Below, piece after piece: positions 1 to 4,987 of a DNA stretch of 5,353 bases. This DNA is from an uncultured Bryobacterales bacterium (GTDB lineage: Bacteria; Acidobacteriota; Terriglobia; Bryobacterales; UBA6623). Position 1 is the first letter of the stretch. Each line of letters opens with the position of its first letter. Both the position numbers and the translations under genes were made by a program. The notes below the pieces were generated by a model. The model did not search any database. It was not told the DNA's origin and saw nothing but the letters and a program-made list of their open reading frames with translations. The DNA lies in NCBI GenBank assembly GCA_946887065.1, contig CAMPKL010000293.1, positions 1 through 5,353 on the forward strand, written 5' to 3'.

Positions 1-404
1 GGGGTGGCGTTGTTCACGCTGCCCCGGAATACGGCGCCGTCCTCGACGGCGATCCTGCTGGTGGTCACTTCGCCTTCAACCGAGCCTGTCTTGCCGATTT
101 CGATGCGGTCGCGCGCCTTGGTGGCGCCGTTCAGCTTGCCTTGAACCCGTATCTCTTTCGCTTCGACGTCCGCTTCCACCACGCCGTTCGTGCCGATGGT
201 CAACATATTGTCGGAAAGCTTGATGGACCCCTTGACCCGGCCTTCGATGACGAGGTCATCCGAGCCGGTGATGGTGCCTTCAATGGAAATTGACTTGCCG
301 ATGTATGCGGACTGGCCCCCCGGAGAGGAGGATGCCGGCCGGGGCGGCGGAGCCGTCGGCGTTGCGACGGCTGGTTCATTGCGTTGATCGTCTTTGTTCC
401 ACAT
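1..404 (-). CDS. Bactofilin (polymer-forming cytoskeletal protein), 3' end outside window
   Basis: Bactofilins (DUF583) polymerise without nucleotide into filaments of stacked beta-helices. They act as cytoplasmic, often membrane-associated scaffolds for cell-shape or wall enzymes. The reading frame starts at an ATG on the minus strand (402-404) and stays open to the window edge, giving 134 codons. Residues 1-33 are a polar, Pro/Ala/Ser-rich tail, as is usual. From residue 34 (YIGKSISIEGTITGSDDL) the short repeating beta-strand pattern with Gly turns and alternating hydrophobic residues begins (DLVIEGRVKGSI, ADVEAKEIRVQGKLNG, IEIGKTGSVEGEV), which is diagnostic of the fold. There is no signal peptide or membrane helix. 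A good Shine-Dalgarno (GGGAG, minus strand) lies 8 bases before the ATG, which fixes the start. It lies downstream of the SixA-like gene on the same strand. The family call is firm; the specific role is unknown. Confidence 0.94.
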   Translation of the reverse strand, partial: MWNKDDQRNEPAVATPTAPPPRPASSSPGGQSAYIGKSISIEGTITGSDDLVIEGRVKGSIKLSDNMLTIGTNGVVEADVEAKEIRVQGKLNGATKARDRIEIGKTGSVEGEVTTSRIAVEDGAVFRGSVNNAT

Positions 405-423
405 GGTTGCTGCTCCCTTAGCA

Positions 424-445
424 ATTGCCGCGCCAGTCGCGGAAT
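424..445 (-). repeat. Imperfect inverted repeat in the leader between the sixA-like and bactofilin genes
   Basis: The 105-base gap between the phosphatase stop and the bactofilin start (405-509) contains arms CCGCG (428-432) and CGCGG (438-442) around a five-base loop. ATT/AAT outside them extends the stem by three pairs past one bulged base. No T-run follows on the minus strand, so it does not look like an intrinsic terminator. It sits about 20 bases before the bactofilin ATG, just upstream of the ribosome binding site, so it would be in the mRNA leader if the two genes are co-transcribed. I see no other feature in the gap and no recognisable promoter hexamers. The hairpin may be chance in GC-rich DNA. 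Confidence 0.3.
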
Positions 446-509
446 CGCCTCCAATGGCCCCTTGAGTAGGAAAGTCTTACCGGGTCGCGACTCTAGGCTA
501 GTACTTTCT

Positions 510-995
510 TCACACCGAGGCCAACCTCGGCGTCAACATCCAGGCCAGGCGGCCCGCTGGGCGCGGCCCGTTGCCGGCGTCTTTGATGTAGGCGATCGCG
601 GCCTTCTTCATCTCCACGGCATAACGCGGCGAGCCAATCAGAACTGAGGCCAGTTCACTGAGCTGGGGATTGTGTCCGACGACGACGACGGGGCCAAGCC
701 GCTCGTACTCGCGCAACTCGTTCCACAAATCGGCCACGCTCGCGTAAGGGGTAAGGTTCGCGGTTGTCACCAATTCACACGGCCGGTTCAGTTGCGCGAG
801 CAAGATTTCGGCGGTTTGCTGCGCGCGGACGTAGGGGCTGCTGAGGACGACTCCCGGCTCCATCCCGGCGCGCAACGCCTTTTCCACGACTAACCGCAGG
901 CGAGTACGGCCTTCGTCCGTCAGGCGGCGGTCGGAGTCCGCCTGGCCTGGGCCGGCGTCTTCGGCGATCGCGTGCCTTAAAACGAACACATCCAT
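510..995 (-). CDS. sixA: SixA-type phosphohistidine phosphatase (histidine phosphatase superfamily)
   Basis: A complete 161-residue protein, the usual length for SixA. Residues 6-12 (LRHAIAE) hold the RH motif, in which His8 is the phospho-accepting catalytic histidine. SSPYVRAQQTAE (52-63) supplies the second phosphate-binding Arg (R57). VVVVGHNPQLSEL (103-115) carries the second catalytic His (H108). VEMKKAAIAYI (128-138) and the C-terminal LAWMLTPRL are typical of SixA rather than of phosphoglycerate mutases. Characterised SixA proteins dephosphorylate phosphohistidine on signalling or phosphotransferase proteins in the cytoplasm (ArcB HPt domain; nitrogen PTS in E. coli); the partner here is unknown. 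It lies upstream of the bactofilin on the same strand and diverges from the TPR glycosyltransferase across 32 bases. The Shine-Dalgarno before the ATG is weak. No lesion is seen. Confidence 0.9.
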   Translation of the reverse strand: MDVFVLRHAIAEDAGPGQADSDRRLTDEGRTRLRLVVEKALRAGMEPGVVLSSPYVRAQQTAEILLAQLNRPCELVTTANLTPYASVADLWNELREYERLGPVVVVGHNPQLSELASVLIGSPRYAVEMKKAAIAYIKDAGNGPRPAGRLAWMLTPRLASV

Positions 996-1013
996 CGCTA
1001 CCAGGCTAGCAGC

Positions 1014-1018
1014 GGAGG
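1014..1018 (+). promoter_or_regulatory. Ribosome binding site for the TPR glycosyltransferase
   Basis: GGAGG lies 9 bases before the ATG at 1028, supporting that start. A second in-frame ATG at 1040 has GGGGAG (1030-1035) only 4 bases upstream, so a protein four residues shorter is possible. The whole gap between the divergent starts (996-1027) is 32 bases, too short for two full promoters, so at least one promoter must lie inside a neighbouring coding region. I could not pick out convincing -35/-10 hexamers. Confidence 0.55.
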
Positions 1019-1027
1019 GCGCTTATC

Positions 1028-2734
1028 ATGGGGAGTTCGATGGCGCGCCGGAAACCGCAGCAAGCAAGCGACTTAACGCGTTGGGTCCCGTGGCTGGCCG
1101 GGCTGCTCACGCTGCTCGTCTTCTTGCCCTCGGCCGGCAACAACTTCGTCAACTGGGACGACGACAGGAACTTCCTTGAGAACCCGTACTACCGCGGCCT
1201 GGGGCCTCGCCAGATCGCCTGGGCGTTCCAGGCGTTCGTCCTGGGACACTATCACCCGCTTACTTGGTTGAGCTCGAGCCTGGATTACGTGCTGTGGGGT
1301 ATGAACCCGGCCGGATACCATTTCACGAACGTCGCGCTCCACGCCATCACCACGGTGCTGGTCTTTTTGCTCTTCGTGGATTTGCTCAAGAAGGCGCTGA
1401 ATCGCGAATCGTCGCCGCGGTTGGTATGGGCCGCGGCGGCGGGAGCGTTGGCGTTTTCGCTGCACCCGTTACGTGTCGAATCGGTGGCGTGGGCAAGCGA
1501 AAGACGTGACGTGCTGTGCGGCGTCTTCTATGCCGGGACGCTGCTGCTCTACGTGCGCGGCAAAGGGAGATGGGCGATCGCGGCATTCGTGGGCGCGCTG
1601 TTATCGAAGGTCCTGGCCGTGACGCTGCCGGTCGTGCTGCTGCTGATGGACTTCTATCCGCTGAGGCGCAAGTTCAACCGCTTCGTATTTTGGGAGAAGT
1701 TGCCGTTCTTCGCGCTGGCGGCGGTCGCGGGTTTTTATGCCATGACCCGCACGACAGGGAGTTTCGGCAGCGCTACTGCTGACTTGGGTATGTATCCTGA
1801 TCTGCGCATCGGGCTATCGCTTTATGGGCTGTCGTTCTATTTAGTGAAGACGCTGGTTCCGGTTTCGCTGTACCCGCAGTACGTCTACAGCCTTGAGCCG
1901 CAGATTACGGACTGGCGCATCGTGGGCGCCGCTGTTTTTGTCGTCGCTGTTACGGCGTTGGCGATTTGGCAGTGGAGGGCTCGACCATGGATCGCGGCGG
2001 TTTGGGGCGCGTACGTCGTCACGCTGCTGCCGGTCTTGTCGTTGCTGCGGCTTGACCGCCAACAAGTGGTCGCCGACCACCACACCTACCTGGCGACATT
2101 AGGAGTCGCCTGCCTCGCTGCCGGTATTGGACTGGTGCAATACGAGAAACGCGGCAGGCCGATCTTGTTGGCCGCCGCGACGATGTTGGCCGCCTTCGCC
2201 GGCTTGACGGTGTACCAGATCGGGCATTGGTCGGATTCGAGAACGCTGTGGAGCCGGACGGTCGAAGGCCAACCGCTGTCGATTGTCGCCCACAATAACC
2301 TGGGCCGCGCCTTGTTGGAGGGGGGCGACGCGGCGGCAGCGCTCCAGCTGTTCGACCGCGCCGTGGAACTGGAGCCGCAATATGCTCAGGCGCAATACAA
2401 CTTGGGCAGCTTGCAGATGCAGCAGGGTTCGCTTGCGGCGGCCGAGGCGTCGTTGCGCGCGGCCGTGGAACGCGAGCCGCGTCTTGCTCAGGCGCAGAAC
2501 GCGCTGGGGAACTGCTTGCTGAGGCAAGAGCGGGTGGAGGAGGCTGTCCCGCATTACGAAGCGGCGCTGGAGGCGGCGCCGGACTATGCGGATGCGCATT
2601 ACAACTTTGGCGTGGCGTTGGAGTATTTGGGTCGTTCGCTGGAGGCGGTCTACCACTACCGGCTGGCGGCGGGACTGGATCCGGCGAACGCCGATGCGGT
2701 CGCGGGCGTGAGACGGTTGCAGCCTCCGCGGTAA
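1028..2734 (+). CDS. TMTC-like polytopic glycosyltransferase (GT-C fold) with C-terminal TPR domain
   Basis: A 568-residue membrane protein. After a short basic N-terminus, a first helix (about 19-36) leads to NNFVNWDDDRNF (38-49), the acidic loop motif typical of GT-C enzymes that use polyprenyl-phosphate sugars. Family-like motifs follow: HYHPLTWLS (74-82), LHPLRVESVAWASERRDVL (145-163) and ADHHTYLATLG (349-359). I count roughly ten hydrophobic segments up to about residue 396. The GHWSDSRTLW linker (399-408) leads into four 34-residue TPRs (about 421-556; units start HNNLG, QYNLG, QNALG, HYNFG). This layout matches eukaryotic TMTC O-mannosyltransferases and many bacterial relatives annotated only as TPR proteins. 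Known family members move mannose to proteins; the bacterial donor and acceptor are unknown. In most relatives I recall, the 350-355 loop reads DRYTYL; here it is DHHTYL. The next gene begins 94 bases downstream. The architecture is sure, the enzyme activity is inferred. Confidence 0.85.
   Translation: MGSSMARRKPQQASDLTRWVPWLAGLLTLLVFLPSAGNNFVNWDDDRNFLENPYYRGLGPRQIAWAFQAFVLGHYHPLTWLSSSLDYVLWGMNPAGYHFTNVALHAITTVLVFLLFVDLLKKALNRESSPRLVWAAAAGALAFSLHPLRVESVAWASERRDVLCGVFYAGTLLLYVRGKGRWAIAAFVGALLSKVLAVTLPVVLLLMDFYPLRRKFNRFVFWEKLPFFALAAVAGFYAMTRTTGSFGSATADLGMYPDLRIGLSLYGLSFYLVKTLVPVSLYPQYVYSLEPQITDWRIVGAAVFVVAVTALAIWQWRARPWIAAVWGAYVVTLLPVLSLLRLDRQQVVADHHTYLATLGVACLAAGIGLVQYEKRGRPILLAAATMLAAFAGLTVYQIGHWSDSRTLWSRTVEGQPLSIVAHNNLGRALLEGGDAAAALQLFDRAVELEPQYAQAQYNLGSLQMQQGSLAAAEASLRAAVEREPRLAQAQNALGNCLLRQERVEEAVPHYEAALEAAPDYADAHYNFGVALEYLGRSLEAVYHYRLAAGLDPANADAVAGVRRLQPPR
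2363..2500 (+). repeat. Tandem TPR-unit duplication visible at DNA level
   Basis: The 36 bases from 2363 and the 36 bases from 2465 align without gaps at 28 of 36 positions by hand count. They share GTGGAAC, GAGCCGC and the 12-base block TGCTCAGGCGCA. The offset is 102 bases, exactly one 34-residue TPR. The adjacent repeats encode the end of one TPR and the start of the next (VELEPQYAQAQYNLG and VEREPRLAQAQNALG). Codon-level identity beyond what the protein motif demands points to a fairly recent internal duplication, though the GC bias also favours some identity. Confidence 0.55.
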
Positions 2735-2828
2735 AAACTCCACTAGGCGAGTACGGAAAACGACCTAGCCGAGCAACGTTATACGTTTCGCTTTGGATCA
2801 GGTGCGTTGCAAGTCGTAGGATGAACTG
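2735..2828 (+). other. Intergenic spacer upstream of the cytochrome gene
   Basis: These 94 bases are noticeably more AT-rich than the flanking genes. They hold a short inverted repeat AACGT/ACGTT (2775-2779 and 2783-2787) and a distant CTAGG/CCTAG pair (2743-2747 and 2764-2768). TATACG (2780-2785) resembles a -10 element, but no matching -35 hexamer is at the right distance. It may hold a promoter for the cytochrome; I cannot demonstrate one. The cytochrome ribosome site AGGA (2818-2821) is at its right end. Confidence 0.3.
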
Positions 2829-3983
2829 GTGGATAATCGCCCGCGGGCTGTCTTCTGTTGGCTGGTTCGTGGCCGTTTCCTGACGACAGCGGGCGTGGCC
2901 TGTCTAATTTTCGGCTTGCTGCATTCCGCGAGCGGTCAACTCCCCTTATCACCTCTGCAGCCTGGCTGGCTGCCGACGGAACTGGCTGCGAACCGGCAGT
3001 ACGTGGGCGGCAAGGTGTGCATCAGCTGTCATCCGGCGCAGTCCAAGCACTTCGCCTCCGCCATGGCGACGGCCCTGCGTGCCGGTTCCGCGCAGGGGAT
3101 TTTGTCCGCTCACAGTGAGCTGACCTTCGAGCGGCCGCCGTTCGTCTATCGGATCGAACGGCAAGGTGACCAGAGTATCTACACCGTGACGAACGGATTG
3201 GAGACGGTGTCCACGCCGATCCTCTGGGCGTTCGGACGCGGTGAGATTGGTCAGACGTTCGTGATTGATTTGGACGGGAAGTTCCAAGAGGCGCGGGTCA
3301 GCTACTTCACCGCGCTCGATGACTTGGACTGGACGCTGGGAACGCCGGCCAACTTCGATCCGCAGACGGTGACGGAAGCTGCCGGCAGGCCGCTGGACGA
3401 TCAAGAAGTGAGGCGTTGTTTCGGATGCCATGCTACTGGAGCGGTACAGAATTCGGTTGTCACGCTGTCCCACATGGAGCCTGGAATCAGTTGCGAGGGT
3501 TGCCACGGGCCGGGCGACAAGCACGTCCAGTCGATTTCATCGGGTAACAGGGACGAAGCAGGTATGGGCCGCATGAAGTCCATGACGGCCGAGCAGCAGG
3601 CGGATTTTTGCGGCTCCTGCCATCGCACTTGGGCCGAAGTCGCGGCGCAGAAGATTAAGGGAGTCGACAACGTGCGGTTCCAGCCGTACCGGTTGGTTAA
3701 CTCGAAGTGTTATGACCCGGACGACGCGCGGATTCGCTGTGCGGCTTGCCACGACCCGCATGAAGACCCGAGCCGGGACGCGCGGTTTTACGACGACAAA
3801 TGCCTGGCCTGCCATGCCGGCGGCGAGGCCACTGCCGCGGCCGCCACGGGCCCGGCGTGTCCCGTGGGTACGCAGGAATGCAGTACGTGCCACATGCCGA
3901 AGGTGGATGTTCCCGGGGCCCACTACGCGTTCTCGGACCATACGATTCGAATCGTACGGCCGGGCGCGCCGTACCCGAATTGA
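2829..3983 (+). CDS. Exported seven-haem c-type cytochrome (cytochrome c554-like family)
   Basis: A 384-residue protein with seven CXXCH haem-attachment motifs at residues 64-68 (CISCH), 197-201 (CFGCH), 222-226 (CEGCH), 261-265 (CGSCH), 304-308 (CAACH), 325-329 (CLACH) and 351-355 (CSTCH). Candidate distal ligands are H74, H215, H232, H311, H366 and H371. HMEPGISCEGCHGPGDKH, CHDPH and CHMPK recall cytochrome c554-like multihaem proteins. An N-terminal signal is visible: basic RGR, hydrophobic core about 20-31, then HSASG before Gln37, so it acts outside the cytoplasmic membrane as an electron carrier or redox enzyme. Between haems 1 and 2 lies a 128-residue haem-free, strand-rich stretch (WAFGRGEIGQTF, RVSYF). 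C294 and C344 are extra non-haem cysteines. GTG is chosen because an in-frame stop (2817-2819) precedes it and AGGA (2818-2821) is well placed. The donor, acceptor and substrate cannot be read from sequence, and no haem-lyase gene is nearby. Confidence 0.88.
   Translation: MDNRPRAVFCWLVRGRFLTTAGVACLIFGLLHSASGQLPLSPLQPGWLPTELAANRQYVGGKVCISCHPAQSKHFASAMATALRAGSAQGILSAHSELTFERPPFVYRIERQGDQSIYTVTNGLETVSTPILWAFGRGEIGQTFVIDLDGKFQEARVSYFTALDDLDWTLGTPANFDPQTVTEAAGRPLDDQEVRRCFGCHATGAVQNSVVTLSHMEPGISCEGCHGPGDKHVQSISSGNRDEAGMGRMKSMTAEQQADFCGSCHRTWAEVAAQKIKGVDNVRFQPYRLVNSKCYDPDDARIRCAACHDPHEDPSRDARFYDDKCLACHAGGEATAAAATGPACPVGTQECSTCHMPKVDVPGAHYAFSDHTIRIVRPGAPYPN
3941..3956. repeat. Perfect 16-base palindrome inside the 3' end of the cytochrome gene
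   Basis: TACGATTCGAATCGTA reads identically on both strands. After one mismatched pair (A3940/C3957), the flanking CC/GG pairs extend the symmetry to 22 bases (3938-3959). It encodes part of the C-terminal DHTIRIVR segment, about 25 bases before the stop. It could form a cruciform or an mRNA hairpin with a tiny loop, or be a dimeric-protein site; no function is known to me. Confidence 0.6.
3954..3974. repeat. GC-rich inverted repeat overlapping the palindrome, at the end of the cytochrome gene
   Basis: Arms GTACGGC (3954-3960) and GCCGTAC (3968-3974) enclose a seven-base loop. The left arm shares three bases with the 16-base palindrome, so the two hairpins are partly exclusive. The stop codon follows at 3981-3983. 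There is no T-run, so it is not a classical intrinsic terminator; an mRNA 3'-end stabiliser or chance are both possible. Confidence 0.45.
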
Positions 3984-4081
3984 CCCGGGACTTACGTCCC
4001 AGGGCTCGGGTCGCGGGGATTCGCGGAATGGGGACGGCGTCAGGGGGATTGGCGGCGTTGGGCGCTGTATCCTGAAGCCGT
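3984..4081 (+). other. Intergenic spacer between cytochrome and TIM-barrel genes
   Basis: These 98 non-coding bases hold a small hairpin, GGGAC (3987-3991) and GTCCC (3996-4000) with a four-base loop, followed by a G-rich stretch. No T-run, clear promoter hexamers or strong Shine-Dalgarno is present; GAAG (4074-4077) before the next ATG is weak. The two genes could be on one transcript, but the spacing does not prove it. Confidence 0.35.
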
Positions 4082-4987
4082 ATGACACGACGCGATGTTC
4101 TCGGTTCGCTTGCGGGTTTGGTCCTATACGGCTGCAGCCGTGAGCCGGATGTTGTACCTGAGATGGCGCTGACTCATCAGTGGCATCTGCGGTATGCGCC
4201 GCGGATGGGTTTTCTGGGCGACGAAGTTTCGGTCGACCAGCATTTGCAGATTTACGCGGAGTATGGATTTGCGGCGTTTGAGTACAATGCGCTGCCGAAG
4301 AATCACACGTTGGAAGAGTGCGTGAGTATTCGCCGCAAGATGAACGAGCTGCGCATGGAGATGGGCGTCTTTGTTGTGAACAGCGGCGGCTGGCAGGGCG
4401 ATGCGTTGGTCGACGCGAAGTTTCACGACGGCTTTCTGGCGGATGTGCGCAAGGCGGTGGACTATCACGACGCGATCAAGAATCGATGGGCGACGGTGAC
4501 GAGCGGGCTGAGCGTGGACTACATGCCGTTAAGCCGCCAGACGCAGAACGTGATCGATGGGTTGAAGAAGGCGGCGGAAATCGTCGAGGGCACGGACTTG
4601 ACGCTCGTGTTGGAGCCGTTGAACGTGCTGGTCGATCACGCGGGGTATCACGTGGTGACGTCAGATCATGCGGCGCAGATCATCGATGCCGTGGGCAGCT
4701 CGCACGTGAAGATGTTGTTCGATATTTATCACCAGCAGATTTCTGAGGGGAACCTGATTAACAACATTGAGAAACACTGGGACCGGATTGCTTATTTCCA
4801 GGCGGGGGATGTGCCGGGGCGCAAGGAGCCGTATACGGGCGAGATTAATTATCAGAACGTGTTCAAGCGGGTTTACGAGAAAGGTTACGAAGGGATGATC
4901 GGCATGGAGCATGGGTTATCCGTGCCGGGGCGCGAGGGTTTAGAGAAGTGCTTTGAGGCGTATCGGGTGGCGGATACTTGGGGTTAG
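4082..4987 (+). CDS. Hydroxypyruvate isomerase-like TIM-barrel protein with Tat-like/lipoprotein signal
   Basis: A 301-residue protein of the AP-endonuclease-2-like TIM-barrel family (sugar phosphate isomerases/epimerases), closest in motif to Hyi, which interconverts hydroxypyruvate and tartronate semialdehyde. Visible family motifs are LVLEPLN (175-181, metal Glu178), LFDIYHQQISEGNL (212-225, Asp214), FQAGDVPGRKEPYTGEINY (239-257, Gln240) and GMEHG (274-278, Glu276), so the four expected metal ligands are present. Classical Hyi has HIQ(I/L)AD at the third motif; here it is YFQAGD, so the His is replaced by Phe239. The N-terminus MTRRDVLGSLAGLVLYGC has a twin-Arg RRDxLG pattern, a short hydrophobic run and a lipobox-like LYGC (Cys18), suggesting Tat export and lipid anchoring. 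A later Met28 (4163) would give a cytoplasmic form but has no better ribosome site. The substrate is uncertain because of the location and altered motif. The next gene starts immediately after the stop. Confidence 0.82.
   Translation: MTRRDVLGSLAGLVLYGCSREPDVVPEMALTHQWHLRYAPRMGFLGDEVSVDQHLQIYAEYGFAAFEYNALPKNHTLEECVSIRRKMNELRMEMGVFVVNSGGWQGDALVDAKFHDGFLADVRKAVDYHDAIKNRWATVTSGLSVDYMPLSRQTQNVIDGLKKAAEIVEGTDLTLVLEPLNVLVDHAGYHVVTSDHAAQIIDAVGSSHVKMLFDIYHQQISEGNLINNIEKHWDRIAYFQAGDVPGRKEPYTGEINYQNVFKRVYEKGYEGMIGMEHGLSVPGREGLEKCFEAYRVADTWG

Noticed and set aside
2099..2743. Long open frame of 214 codons on the minus strand opposite the TPR region
   Set aside because: Arg/Gln/Val-rich product without recognisable motifs, fully opposite a well-supported gene; typical of GC-rich antisense frames.
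2735..2790. Intrinsic terminator after the TPR glycosyltransferase or a clear promoter for the cytochrome
   Set aside because: The inverted repeats are only 5 bp, there is no T-run, and the -10-like TATACG lacks a partner -35 hexamer.
2821..2883. A 20-codon ATG frame overlapping the start of the cytochrome gene (begins MNWWIIARG), considered as an upstream or coupled leader peptide
   Set aside because: No ribosome site at suitable distance; the AGG touches the ATG, while the same AGGA is well spaced for the GTG at 2829, which yields a proper signal peptide and cytochrome.
3984..4004. Intrinsic terminator after the cytochrome gene
   Set aside because: The 5-bp hairpin has no following T-run, so termination here is unsupported.
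2949..4088. Minus-strand open frames opposite the cytochrome gene (2949-3524, 3401-3670, 3537-4088)
   Set aside because: Low-complexity, Arg/Pro-rich products with no family signature; the plus-strand frame carries seven CXXCH motifs.
3712..4143. Plus-strand frames overlapping the cytochrome end and the spacer (3712-4143, 3800-4075), considered as small genes in the gap
   Set aside because: Most of their length is the cytochrome gene in another frame; no ribosome site or protein motif is seen.
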